A stretch of 64,000 nucleotides of DNA from DASRDR01 sp044867785 (GTDB lineage: Bacteria; Methylomirabilota; Methylomirabilia; Rokubacteriales; DASRDR01). Shown here piece after piece: positions 25,252-33,422 of this stretch. A program made the position numbers and the translations under genes. Each line of letters opens with the position of its first letter. Position 1 is the stretch's first letter. The stretch lies in the NCBI GenBank assembly GCA_044867785.1, contig JBIOVM010000102.1, forward strand, positions 1 through 64,000, written 5' to 3'. The notes under the pieces were generated by a model. That model did no database searches. It saw only the letters and a program-made list of their open reading frames with translations, and had not been told where the DNA came from.

Positions 25252-26325
25252 ATGACCGACACGTCACGCGCGGGAGCGCCGACGGAGGGGCTCGCCGCCG
25301 AGTGGACGCGAACGCTGACGCGCGCCGTGCGGGCGCTCGAGCTCGCCGCCGCCCCGGAGCCCGCGATCGGGCTCACGCCGAAGCACCTGGTCTATCGCCG
25401 CAACAAGGCCCGGCTCTACCGCTACGAATCGCCGCGCACCCGGCAGGCGCCCGTGCTCTTCGTGCCGAATCTCGGGATCAGCCGGCCGGCGATCTTCGAT
25501 CTCCAGCCGGGGTCTTCGTTCGTCGAGCACATGTGCGGACTCGGGTACGACTTCTACCTGCTCGACTGGGGGGTCTACGGGGAGGAAGACAACGGGCTCA
25601 CGGTGGACGAGTGCGTGACCCGGATGCTCCCGCGCGTGGTGCGCAAGGTGCTGGAGACGTCGGGGGCGGACGGATTGGCGATCATCGGTTACTGCATGGG
25701 AGCGCCCCTGTCCGTCTCATTCGTCGCCCAGCACCCGGAGGCGCCGGTCCGCGCATACGTCAACATGGCGGGTCCGGTCGACTTCGCTCAGGCTGGGCTC
25801 TTCCGGCTCTGGCTCGACAAGCGCTTCTACAACGTGGACCGGGTGGTGGACACGGTGGGAGCGATACCGGCCGACTGGGTCCGCCTGGGGTTCAAGCTCC
25901 TGCGCCCGACGATGGACGTCACGACGGCTCTCAACCTCTGGTGGAACCTGGACAACCCGCGCTACGTCCAGGGGTACCAGGCGCTCTCCCGGTGGGCCAA
26001 CGAGTACGTGCCGTTTCCCGCCGAGTTCTTCCGGCAGTGGGTACGGGACTTCTACCAGGACAATCGCCTGGTCCAGGGGACGCTTCGCCTGGACGGGCGT
26101 CCGGTCGACCTCGGCCAGGTGTCCTGCCCCCTCCTGGTGGTCGGCGCCAAGGAGGACTACATCGCGCCGCCCGGGTGCGTGCGCGCCCTCCTCGAGCACG
26201 TGGGGAGCAGCGACAAGACCTACTTCGAGCTGCCGGGCGGTCACATCTCGCTGATCGCGGGCCGCTCCGCCTCCGTGCACTGCTGGCCCCGGGTGTCGGA
26301 CTGGCTGGGGGCGCGCCTCGCGTGA
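25252..26325 (+). CDS. phaC: Class III polyhydroxyalkanoate synthase catalytic subunit
   Basis: 357 aa, the class III length. The lipase-like box is GYCMGAPLS with nucleophile C148; Asp in VGAKEDYIAPP (D302) and His in LPGGHISLIAG (H331) complete the triad. These positions are almost identical to those reported for Allochromatium vinosum PhaC (149/302/331). NLGISRPAIFDLQPGSSFVEHM and FYLLDWGVYGEEDNG are typical. It polymerises 3-hydroxyacyl-CoA in the cytoplasm at granule surfaces. ATG follows CTGGAGGAG. A PhaE-like gene follows. Confidence 0.93.
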   Translation: MTDTSRAGAPTEGLAAEWTRTLTRAVRALELAAAPEPAIGLTPKHLVYRRNKARLYRYESPRTRQAPVLFVPNLGISRPAIFDLQPGSSFVEHMCGLGYDFYLLDWGVYGEEDNGLTVDECVTRMLPRVVRKVLETSGADGLAIIGYCMGAPLSVSFVAQHPEAPVRAYVNMAGPVDFAQAGLFRLWLDKRFYNVDRVVDTVGAIPADWVRLGFKLLRPTMDVTTALNLWWNLDNPRYVQGYQALSRWANEYVPFPAEFFRQWVRDFYQDNRLVQGTLRLDGRPVDLGQVSCPLLVVGAKEDYIAPPGCVRALLEHVGSSDKTYFELPGGHISLIAGRSASVHCWPRVSDWLGARLA

Positions 26326-26385
26326 GCGTGCCCGGAGGCAAGTCTTCCGGGTCATGACGCAACGTGGCATACTGGCCGCGTCGAG

Positions 26386-27009
26386 ATGAGCACAGCGAAC
26401 CCGGTCCAGGACGCCTTCGAGATCTGGAAGAAGGCGCTCGACGACGGCACCCAGGCATGGGTGCGCGCGATGGGGCACGCGTCGACCCCGCAGGCCCCCT
26501 CAGCTCCGGACTTCAGCCAGTTCTGGCGCCCGATCCTCGGGCAGGGAATGGACATCTGGCAGAAGGCCGCCGCGCAGGGTGGCGTGAGCCCCGAGTTCGC
26601 CCAGCAATGGAAGGCCTTCCTCGATCAATGGATCGACGCGTGGTCGAAGGCCCTCGGCCAGGCCATGGGCACGGAGGGGTTTGCGCAGGCGCTCGGCCGC
26701 TATCTCGACCAGACGCTGGCGGCGCAGGGTCCCGCGAAGAAGGGGATGGAGCAGTACACGGACCAGGCCCTCCGGACGCTCGGTCTCCCGTCGCGCAGCC
26801 AGGTGGTCGGGGTCGCCTCGCAGCTGGTGGCGCTCGAGGAGCGGATCGAAGGCCTCGAGGACCGGCTGGACGAGATTCGACGTCTGCTCGAGCGGGCAAG
26901 CGGGCCGGCGCCGCCGGCGGGGAGCGAGCCCGGGGCAGTCGTCTCTTCGGGCCAGCGGCCGGCGCCTCGGGCCCCGACACGAACTCCCAAACGACCGAGG
27001 GAGGCTTGA
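26386..27009 (+). CDS. phaE: PhaE-like subunit of class III PHA synthase
   Basis: 207 aa. Trp/Gln-rich helical N-terminus (FEIWKKALDDGTQAWVRAMG, WRPILGQGMDIWQKAA, WKAFLDQWIDAWSKALGQAMG), then GLPSRSQVVGVASQLVALEERIEGLEDRLDEI split across the typical PhaE end: SRSQVVGVASQLVALEERI and a coiled coil. The C-terminus is disordered, Pro/Arg-rich. PhaE is not catalytic but is required for class III PhaC activity. A CATACT box at 26368-26373 may give it its own promoter. The stop overlaps the next ATG. Confidence 0.82.
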   Translation: MSTANPVQDAFEIWKKALDDGTQAWVRAMGHASTPQAPSAPDFSQFWRPILGQGMDIWQKAAAQGGVSPEFAQQWKAFLDQWIDAWSKALGQAMGTEGFAQALGRYLDQTLAAQGPAKKGMEQYTDQALRTLGLPSRSQVVGVASQLVALEERIEGLEDRLDEIRRLLERASGPAPPAGSEPGAVVSSGQRPAPRAPTRTPKRPREA

Positions 27010-27623
27010 TGACCGGACTCACGATGGAGGATCTGGCCGTCGGCGACGTCGCCGAGGCGACGTACACCGTCACGACCGAGACGATCCGGGAGTTCGTCAG
27101 GGCCAGCGGTGACGACAACCCGATTCACTCGGACCCCGCTTTCGCGGCGGGAACGCGGTTCGGCCGGGTCATCGCCCCGGGCATGCTGACGGGGAGCTAC
27201 GTGTCGAGCGTCATCGGCACTCGCCTCCCGGGGCCGGGCACCATCTATCTCTCGCAGGACTTCCGGTTCCTGCGCCCGGTCTACATCGGCGATCGCGTCA
27301 CGGCGCGCGTCGAGGTGGTCGAGCGCCTCGCGGATCGGCGGCGGCTGCGCCTCCGGACGACTTGCCACAACCAGGACGGCGATCTCTTGCTCGAGGGAGA
27401 GGCCTGGGTGCTGCCCCCGCCGGCGCGGATCGAGTACGCCGAGCCGAAGTTCTCGCCGTTCGAGACATCGACGCTCACCCTGGCGCCGGTCACCCTGGCG
27501 GTGCAGGTGATGTCCTGGTGGATGACGAGCGGCATCGCGCTCGCGACCCAGGCCCTCCAGCTCGGCCCGTACCCGATCCGCGTCGCCGCGCCCCGAGCGG
27601 ATCCCGACCCGATCCGCCCCTAG
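27009..27623 (+). CDS. phaJ: MaoC-like (R)-specific enoyl-CoA hydratase (PhaJ-like)
   Basis: 204 aa; ATG overlaps the phaE stop. Hydratase-2 motif ASGDDNPIHSDPAFAAGTRFGRVIAPGM with the D35...H40 pair, as in PhaJ. Then QDFRFLRPVYIGDRVTARVEV. It converts trans-2-enoyl-CoA from beta-oxidation to (R)-3-hydroxyacyl-CoA, the monomer for PhaC. The ~70-residue C-terminal extension (after WVLPPPARIEY) is longer than stand-alone PhaJ and ends in a hydrophobic stretch with no recognised role. Confidence 0.82.
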   Translation: MTGLTMEDLAVGDVAEATYTVTTETIREFVRASGDDNPIHSDPAFAAGTRFGRVIAPGMLTGSYVSSVIGTRLPGPGTIYLSQDFRFLRPVYIGDRVTARVEVVERLADRRRLRLRTTCHNQDGDLLLEGEAWVLPPPARIEYAEPKFSPFETSTLTLAPVTLAVQVMSWWMTSGIALATQALQLGPYPIRVAAPRADPDPIRP

Positions 27624-27708
27624 CGCTCGGGCCGTCCTTCGCCCAAGCCCGCTTTCGGCTCCCGGGCCGAGACCGAGGGAGCACCCGGACCGCGGACGAC
27701 GGCGCTCG

Positions 27709-28455
27709 TCAGCGCATCAGGAGCCCTCCGTTCAGTGAAAGCTCTTCGCCGGTGATGTAGTCGCCGTCTGCGGAGACGAGGTAGATCACCGCCCTGGCCA
27801 CCTCGTCGGCCTTGCCGAAACGCTTGAGCGGGATCTGATCGAGGAGGCGCTGCCGGACCTTCTCCGGGATCGACTCCACCATCTCGGTCTCGACGAACCC
27901 GGGCGCCACCGCGTTCACGGTGATGCCCTTGGATGCGAGCTCCTTGGCGAGCGACTTCGTCATGGCGGTCACGCCCGCCTTCGACGCCGCGTAGTTGGCC
28001 TGGCCGAAGTTGCCGATCTGGCCGATCACCGACGTGATGTTGACGATGCGCCCGTAGCTGCGTTTCAGCATCGAGTCGACGAAGACCTTGGTGCAGTTGA
28101 ACGTGCCGTCGAGGTTGATGGCGAGGACCTTCCGCCAGGAGGCGTGGTCCATCTTGACGAAGGTCTTGTCGCTGTTCACGCCGGCGTTGTTGACCAGGAT
28201 GTCGACGTGGCCGAACGCGCCGAGCACGTCCTGCGCCATGCGGAAGGTATCGGGAAAGTCGCTGACGTCGGCGCGCACCGCGAGGGCCCGGCGCCCGCGC
28301 TTCTCGATCTCCCGTACGACCGCCAGAGCCGCGGACTCGCTCGACATGTAGTTGACCGCGACGTCCGCGCCCTCGTCGGCGAGCGCGATTGCGATCGCCC
28401 GGCCGATCCCGCGTGAAGCTCCCGTCACCACCGCCTTCTTCCCGTCGAGCTTCAT
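27709..28455 (-). CDS. phaB: Acetoacetyl-CoA / 3-oxoacyl reductase (SDR; PhaB/FabG type)
   Basis: 248 aa from ATG 28455 behind AAGGAGGA. NADP(H) site VTGASRGIGRAIAIAL, NNAG (AGVNSDKTFVKM), catalytic NITS...YAASK (ANYAASKAG), and the PGF motif VAPGFVETEM. DGDYITGEELSLNGGLLM at the end is FabG/PhaB-like. In the PHA locus it is best read as supplier of (R)-3-hydroxyacyl-CoA, though a fatty-acid FabG role cannot be excluded. Transcribed opposite to phaCEJ and divergent from phaR. Confidence 0.87.
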   Translation of the reverse strand: MKLDGKKAVVTGASRGIGRAIAIALADEGADVAVNYMSSESAALAVVREIEKRGRRALAVRADVSDFPDTFRMAQDVLGAFGHVDILVNNAGVNSDKTFVKMDHASWRKVLAINLDGTFNCTKVFVDSMLKRSYGRIVNITSVIGQIGNFGQANYAASKAGVTAMTKSLAKELASKGITVNAVAPGFVETEMVESIPEKVRQRLLDQIPLKRFGKADEVARAVIYLVSADGDYITGEELSLNGGLLMR

Positions 28456-28587
28456 GCCGATCCTCCTTCGGAGTGCTTCCAGGGGTAGCATGCCGGTCCC
28501 GCCGGATCAATCGGTCGTGCCGGGCCGGCCGTCGCCTTTGTGGCGTTGACGCGGGGTGTTAGAATGCGGGCGCGAAGGAGCCGGAGC

Positions 28588-29082
28588 ATGGCCACCGACG
28601 AGCCCATCCTGATCAAGCGGTACGCCAACCGGAAGCTCTACGACCAGGGCCGCAGCCGGTACGTCACGCTCGAGGAGCTGGAGGAGCTGATCCGGCAGGG
28701 GCGGGAGATCCGGGTCGTCGATGCCGTGTCAGGCGAGGACCTGACCGGTCAGACGCTCGCGCAGATCATCCTCGACACGACCCGGGGTCGGCGGACGGCG
28801 CTCCCGGTGGCATTCCTGCATCAGCTGATCCAGCACGGCACGGCATGGCAGGACTTCGTCCAGGAGTCGCTCCAGGCCGGGCTGGCGGGGATCGTGGCGA
28901 GCCAGCGCGAGACCGAGCGCGCGCTCCGAGACTGGGGTGCCCGGGCGGGGTGGTGGCCCGCGGGACGAGAGGGTGCCGGGTCGGCCGCCGGGAGCGAGTC
29001 GACGGATGCCGCCGGCCTTCGGGCCGAGGTGGCGGCGCTGAGGGAGAAGCTCCGGGATCTCGAGTCCCGGCTAGGAAGCTGA
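28588..29082 (+). CDS. phaR: PhaR-type PHA accumulation regulator
   Basis: 164 aa. ATG 28588 behind GAAGGAG. The N-terminal PHB_acc DNA-binding domain is clear: LIKRYANRKLYDQGRSRYVTLEELEELI, RVVDAVSGEDLTGQTLAQII (residues ~6-60). The remainder, with LHQLIQHG and amphipathic helices ending in a coiled coil (LRAEVAALREKLRDLESRLG), fits binding to PHA. In studied species PhaR represses phasin and itself and is titrated off DNA by nascent granules. The phasin gene lies convergent next door. A TAGAAT box at 28560-28565 may be its -10. Confidence 0.88.
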   Translation: MATDEPILIKRYANRKLYDQGRSRYVTLEELEELIRQGREIRVVDAVSGEDLTGQTLAQIILDTTRGRRTALPVAFLHQLIQHGTAWQDFVQESLQAGLAGIVASQRETERALRDWGARAGWWPAGREGAGSAAGSESTDAAGLRAEVAALREKLRDLESRLGS

Positions 29083-29137
29083 GCCGGAGGAGGCGGCGCC
29101 TCCCCCGGCTCTATGGTCGACCCGGCTGACCAGACGA

Positions 29138-29584
29138 TCAGGCGCGGGCGTAGATCTCCTTCAACCGGTCCACGGACGTGGTCAGCGTCTCCTGGATCTC
29201 CTGACCGGTCTGCTCGGCCGAGGCCTGGATGCGTTCCGCGGTGCGCGTCACCACCTGCGAGTTGGCCTCGACGACGTGGAAGGCCTTCTGGGTGCCCTCG
29301 ACGAGCGCCAGGAGGCTCTTCTGGTACCACGCGAACGGGTTCTGACGAAGTGTCTCGATCGGCTCCGGCCCGAAGGTCGGCTGCGAGGTCCGGGCGGCCT
29401 CCATGGTCGCGGTCTGGAGCTCGGCGTAGGTCCGAAGCCCCTCCTTCGCGGTGGACGCCGACAGGCCGACCAGGCCCTGAAGGACCCGGTGATTCATGTC
29501 GGCCAGGATGGAGAATGCCTCGAGGGCCTTGCCCTGCATCTCGGCGAAGAACTCGGGGGAGATCGTGGCTTGCGTCGTCTTCAT
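29138..29584 (-). CDS. phaP: Phasin family protein
   Basis: 148 aa, almost wholly helical, without Cys. TTQATISPEFFAEMQGKALEAFSILADMNHRVLQGLVGL at the start and TLRQNPFAWYQKSLLALVEGTQKAFHVVEANSQVVTRTAERIQASAEQ are phasin_2-like (quoted in parts). It coats PHA granules and limits their coalescence. Strong GAGGAGGA ribosome-binding site. Its upstream region is the AT-rich island at 29640-29700. Confidence 0.85.
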   Translation of the reverse strand: MKTTQATISPEFFAEMQGKALEAFSILADMNHRVLQGLVGLSASTAKEGLRTYAELQTATMEAARTSQPTFGPEPIETLRQNPFAWYQKSLLALVEGTQKAFHVVEANSQVVTRTAERIQASAEQTGQEIQETLTTSVDRLKEIYARA

Positions 29585-29639
29585 CTCGTTCCTCCTCGCG
29601 GCGGACGCGCCGTCGCGTCGGGCATGGTGTGACTCGATG

Positions 29640-29700
29640 CGCTAACGATATAGCACGCTGCGTCATCGATCAAGAGAAATGTATTGCGGTGCGTTATAGG
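29640..29700. promoter_or_regulatory. AT-rich regulatory island upstream of the phasin gene
   Basis: One of the few AT-rich stretches in the window, about 60-115 bp upstream of the phasin start. It contains a near-direct repeat, CTGCGTCAT (29658-29666) and GTGCGTTAT (29689-29697), and TAACG/CGTTA arms (29643-29647 and 29692-29696). This is the place where phasin transcription should start and where a PhaR operator would be expected. Which bases are bound is not known. Confidence 0.4.
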
Positions 29701-29783
29701 GATCGGTCACGGGGGTATTCCCGGGCGGCGGACTCGGGAGTCATGGCGGAGTGACGCGTAGAATCGTCGTGGATTTCGTAGTT

Positions 29784-29809
29784 TATAGTCGAATCCCTGG
29801 GGAGGAGCT
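29784..29809 (+). promoter_or_regulatory. -10 box TATAGT and Shine-Dalgarno for the acyl-CoA synthetase
   Basis: TATAGT at 29784-29789 predicts transcription from about 29796 and a short leader holding GGGGAGGAG 5-6 nt before the ATG at 29810. No good -35 at 17 nt was seen. Confidence 0.45.
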
Positions 29810-31609
29810 ATGAGCCAGGAGTCGCTCGGTCACCTGTTCTGGGAGCAGGCCCGTCGGTTGGCGGAGCGCACCGCTCAGCGCGTCAAGGTGGGCGGCGTAT
29901 GGCGGGACGTGTCCTGGCGCGCGCTCGGCGAGGAGGTGCAGGAGATCGCGCTCGGCCTGATGGCCCTCGGCCGCCAGCCGGGAGATGCCGTCGCCGTCCT
30001 CTCGCAGACGCGGGCCGAGTGGGTGCGGGCCGACTTCGCGATCCTCTCGACCGGCGCGGTGACGATCCCGGTCTACCCGAGCTACCCGCCGGAGACCCTC
30101 GCCTACATCGTGCGGGACTCCCAGGCTCGGACGCTCTTCGTCGAGGACGAGCCGCAGCTCGCGAAGGCGCTCGGCGCCGCCGCGGACATGCCCACCCTCG
30201 AGGCCGTGGTGCTGATGCACGGACGGACGGCCGCGTCCGCCCGGGCTGGCCGGCTGCGCATCCTGGACTGGGACGGGTTGCGCGCTCTCGGCCGCTCGAG
30301 CGCGTCGAGGGAGGCGCTCGAGGCCCGTCTGCGGGGCATCAAGCCCGGCGACGTCGCCACGATCGTCTACACGTCGGGGACGACCGGCGCCCCGAAGGGC
30401 GTGGTCCAGACCCACGGAAACCATCTGGCGTCGCTCGACATGATCGCCGGAACGTCGGGCGTGCGCGAGGGGGACGTGCACCTGCTCTTCCTTCCGCTGG
30501 CGCACTCCTTCGCCCGGATGGAGAGCTTTCTCGGCGTTCGCCTCGGATTGACCACGGCCTTCGCCGAGAGCCTCGAGCGCCTACCCGAGAACCTGCGCGA
30601 GGTGTCGCCCGACTTCATCTGCAGCGTTCCCCGGGTGTTCGAGAAGGTGTACGCGAAGATCCTGACGGGGGTGGCGGCCGCGCCGCCCCTCCGCCAGCGG
30701 ATTTTCCACTGGGCGCTCGGCGTCGGCCGCCGCGCGAGCCGACTCGGGCGGGAAGGACGGGCGCTGCCGCTCGGGCAGCGGCTGCAGCGGACGGTCGCCG
30801 ACCGCCTCGTGTTCTCGAAGCTGCGGGCGGCGCTCGGGGGCCGGCTGCGCTTCTGCGTGTCGGGAGGCGCACCGCTGTCCGCCGAGATCGCGGAGTTCTT
30901 TCACGCGGCCGGCATCCTGGTCCTGGAGGGATACGGGCTCACGGAGACCTGCCCGATCCTGACGAGCAACCACCCCGGCGCCTTCAAGTTCGGCACGGTC
31001 GGGAAGCCGTTCCCCGGGATCGAGCTACGGATCGCCGAGGACGGCGAGATCGTCGCCCGCGGACCCAACATCGCCCAGGGGTACTACAGGAAGCAGGAGG
31101 ACACCGCCGCGGTGTTCCAGCCGGGAGGGTGGTTCCACACGGGAGACGTCGGTGAGATCGACTCGGAGGGCTACCTCCGGATCACGGATCGAAAGAAGGA
31201 CCTCATCAAGACCTCCGGAGGCAGCTACGTCGCGCCACAGCACATCGAGAACCTGCTGAAGGGCGATCCCTTCGTCAGCCAGGCGCTGGTCGAGGGCGAC
31301 CGGCGGCCGTATCCGGTGGCCCTGATCACGGTGAACCCGGACGAGCTGGCGAAGCTCGCTCGCGAGGGGGGCCTAGGCGACAAGCCGGCGGCCGAGCTCG
31401 TTCGCCAGCCGGCGGTGATGGATCGGGTCCGCCGCATCGTCGACGGGGTCAACGCGCACCTGGCCTCGTATGCCCAGCTCAAGCGCTTCGCTGTCTTGCC
31501 GGGCGACTTCACCCAGGACGGAGGGGAGCTGACGCCGACGCTGAAGGTCAAGCGCCGCGAGGTGCGCGCCAAGTACGCGAACATCATCGAATCGATGTAC
31601 AAGGGCTAG
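29810..31609 (+). CDS. Long-chain acyl-CoA synthetase (AMP-forming)
   Basis: 599 aa of the FadD15/ACSL-like branch. ATP loop IVYTSGTTGAPKG (185-197), LPLAHSFARMESF, GYGLTETCP (A5), GGWFHTGDVGEID (A7) and DRKKDLIKTSGGSYVAPQHIE (A8). The final KLTPTLKVKRREV-type tail (LTPTLKVKRREVRAKY) carries the A10 lysine. It activates fatty acids for beta-oxidation. Next to the PHA locus, this offers a route from fatty acids via PhaJ to polymer. Confidence 0.92.
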   Translation: MSQESLGHLFWEQARRLAERTAQRVKVGGVWRDVSWRALGEEVQEIALGLMALGRQPGDAVAVLSQTRAEWVRADFAILSTGAVTIPVYPSYPPETLAYIVRDSQARTLFVEDEPQLAKALGAAADMPTLEAVVLMHGRTAASARAGRLRILDWDGLRALGRSSASREALEARLRGIKPGDVATIVYTSGTTGAPKGVVQTHGNHLASLDMIAGTSGVREGDVHLLFLPLAHSFARMESFLGVRLGLTTAFAESLERLPENLREVSPDFICSVPRVFEKVYAKILTGVAAAPPLRQRIFHWALGVGRRASRLGREGRALPLGQRLQRTVADRLVFSKLRAALGGRLRFCVSGGAPLSAEIAEFFHAAGILVLEGYGLTETCPILTSNHPGAFKFGTVGKPFPGIELRIAEDGEIVARGPNIAQGYYRKQEDTAAVFQPGGWFHTGDVGEIDSEGYLRITDRKKDLIKTSGGSYVAPQHIENLLKGDPFVSQALVEGDRRPYPVALITVNPDELAKLAREGGLGDKPAAELVRQPAVMDRVRRIVDGVNAHLASYAQLKRFAVLPGDFTQDGGELTPTLKVKRREVRAKYANIIESMYKG

Positions 31610-31617
31610 GCGTTCCC

Positions 31618-32385
31618 GTGGCGGTCCTCGAGCGGCTGCGACTCGACGGGCGCGTCGCCTTGGTCACCGGGGCGAGCCGGGGCCTCGGGCGCGCCATGGC
31701 GCTGGCCCTCGCCGACGCGGGAGCCGACGTGGCCCTGGTGGCGCGCTCGAAAGATGCGCTCGAAGAGACGGCGGCGGCCGTGGCCGGGCTCGGGCGCCGT
31801 GCGCTCGCGCTGCCGGCGGACGTGACGGTGGAGGGCGAGGTCGAAGCGGCCGTGGCGCGCGCGGTCGACGCCTACGGTGGAGTCGACGTCCTGGTGAACA
31901 ACTCCGGCGTGGCGACGGTGAAGGCGCTCGTGGACATGACACCGGCGGAGTGGCGGCGCGTCCTCGAGACCAATCTGACCGGGGCCTTCAACTGCTGCCG
32001 GGCCGTCGGGCCGGGGATGATCGCGCGGCGGCGGGGGAAGGTTGTGAACGTCGCCTCGGTCCTCGGGGCCCGCGGGCTCTCCGGGTATGCGGCGTACAGC
32101 GCGTCCAAGGGAGGCCTCTTGGCGCTGACGCGGGCGCTGGCCGTGGAGTGGGCGCGTCACAACATCCAGGTGAACGCGATCGCTCCGGGCTGGTTCGTGA
32201 CGTCGATGAACGAGCGGGCCTTCGGCGACCCGTCGATCCGAGATCGCCTCCTCCGCGACGTGCCCGCCCGCCGCACCGGAGATCCCGAGGAGCTGGGGGG
32301 CCTGGTCGTCTACCTCGCGTCGTCCGCATCGGACTACGTGACGGGCCAGGTCGTCTTCGTCGACGGCGGCCTCACCGCCGCCTGA
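31618..32385 (+). CDS. Short-chain dehydrogenase/reductase
   Basis: 255 aa from GTG 31618, 8 bp after the acyl-CoA synthetase. LVTGASRGLGRAMALALADAGADVALVAR (given here only as landmark; the Rossmann loop is TGASRGLG), NNSGVATVKALVDM, the active site NVASV...YAAYSASKGG, and PGWFVTSMNE. The last residues DYVTGQVVFVDGGLTA match glucose/gluconate 5-dehydrogenase-like SDRs. With the adjacent zinc dehydrogenase a sugar-acid or polyol oxidation is possible, but the substrate is unknown. Confidence 0.86.
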   Translation: MAVLERLRLDGRVALVTGASRGLGRAMALALADAGADVALVARSKDALEETAAAVAGLGRRALALPADVTVEGEVEAAVARAVDAYGGVDVLVNNSGVATVKALVDMTPAEWRRVLETNLTGAFNCCRAVGPGMIARRRGKVVNVASVLGARGLSGYAAYSASKGGLLALTRALAVEWARHNIQVNAIAPGWFVTSMNERAFGDPSIRDRLLRDVPARRTGDPEELGGLVVYLASSASDYVTGQVVFVDGGLTAA

Positions 32386-32393
32386 AGGTCGCG

Positions 32394-33422
32394 ATGCTGG
32401 CCGCCGTGCTCAATGGCCCTCGAGCGCTCCAGGTGAGCGCGGTCCGCGATCCGGCCCCACGGGCGGACGAAGTGCTGGTGCGCGTGGCCGCCGCCGGGAT
32501 CTGCGGGACCGACTACCGGATCTGGACCGGGGAGCGTCTCGTCCAGTACCCCCTCGTCCCGGGTCACGAGTTCATCGGCGACGTCGCGGCGGTGGGCCCG
32601 AACGTCGCCCGCCTCTCCGTGGGGGACCGCGTCGCGGTCGAGCCGAACTGGGGCTGCGGTGCCTGCGACCTCTGTCGTGACGGGCACGGCAACCTGTGCC
32701 TCGGCCGGACGGCGGTCGGCATCGATCGCGACGGGGGGTTCGCGGAGCTGGCCGTGCTGCCGGAGCGTGCCTGCTGGACCGCTCCGGCCGGTCTCGCCCC
32801 GGACGTGCTCCTCTTCGCCGAGCCCCTGGCCGTGGTGACGCGCGCCGTGGGGCGGGCCGCGCCCCAGCCCGGTCAGACTGCGGCGGTCGTGGGAGCGGGC
32901 ACGCTCGGGCTCCTGGCGCTCCAGCTCCTCCGGGCGCGCGGCTGCCGGGTGCTGGTCGTCGGGCGCACGGAACGACGACTCGATCTGGCGCGGGAGCTCG
33001 GGGCGGACGCCACCGTCACGGGCGCCGGCCCGACGATCGCCGACGCGGCGCGGCGCCTCTCGGGACGGGACGGCGTCGACCTCGTCGTCGAGACCGCTGG
33101 AACCGCCGAGGCGGTGGAGCTGTGCCTGGGGCAGGTGGGTGTCGTGCGTCCCGGCGGCCGCGTGGTCCTCACGGGGCTTCCGCACGCTCCCTCGCGGATC
33201 GACTTCTTCTGGATCGTCCGGCGCGAGATCGACGTCCGCGGGTCGATGATCTATGGAGACGAGTTCGGCGAGGCGATCACGCTCCTCGCCGACGGGGTGG
33301 TGCGAGTGGGCTCGCTCCTAACCCACCGGTACCCGCTGAGCGAGATCGGCGCCGCGCTCGAGGCGCATCGCGATCCCGCCGCCATCAAGGTCGCCGTCTT
33401 CCCGGATGAGGGCGCGCGGTGA
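32394..33422 (+). CDS. Zinc-dependent medium-chain alcohol dehydrogenase
   Basis: 342 aa; start ATG 32394. Catalytic-zinc ligands in ICGTDYRIW, GHEFIGDVAAVG and the Glu of LLFAEPLAVV; four-Cys structural zinc in GCGACDLCRDGHGNLC. Rossmann motif GAGTLGLLALQLL. It belongs to the sorbitol/threonine/galactitol-dehydrogenase cluster of MDR enzymes. Directly after the SDR (8 bp), so the two may act in succession. Its stop is overlapped by the ClpS-like GTG. Confidence 0.88.
   Translation: MLAAVLNGPRALQVSAVRDPAPRADEVLVRVAAAGICGTDYRIWTGERLVQYPLVPGHEFIGDVAAVGPNVARLSVGDRVAVEPNWGCGACDLCRDGHGNLCLGRTAVGIDRDGGFAELAVLPERACWTAPAGLAPDVLLFAEPLAVVTRAVGRAAPQPGQTAAVVGAGTLGLLALQLLRARGCRVLVVGRTERRLDLARELGADATVTGAGPTIADAARRLSGRDGVDLVVETAGTAEAVELCLGQVGVVRPGGRVVLTGLPHAPSRIDFFWIVRREIDVRGSMIYGDEFGEAITLLADGVVRVGSLLTHRYPLSEIGAALEAHRDPAAIKVAVFPDEGAR

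Noticed and set aside
29770..29800. Inverted repeat GGATT...AATCC around the -10 of the acyl-CoA synthetase
   Set aside because: Only five pairs with a 16-nt loop; not distinguishable from chance.
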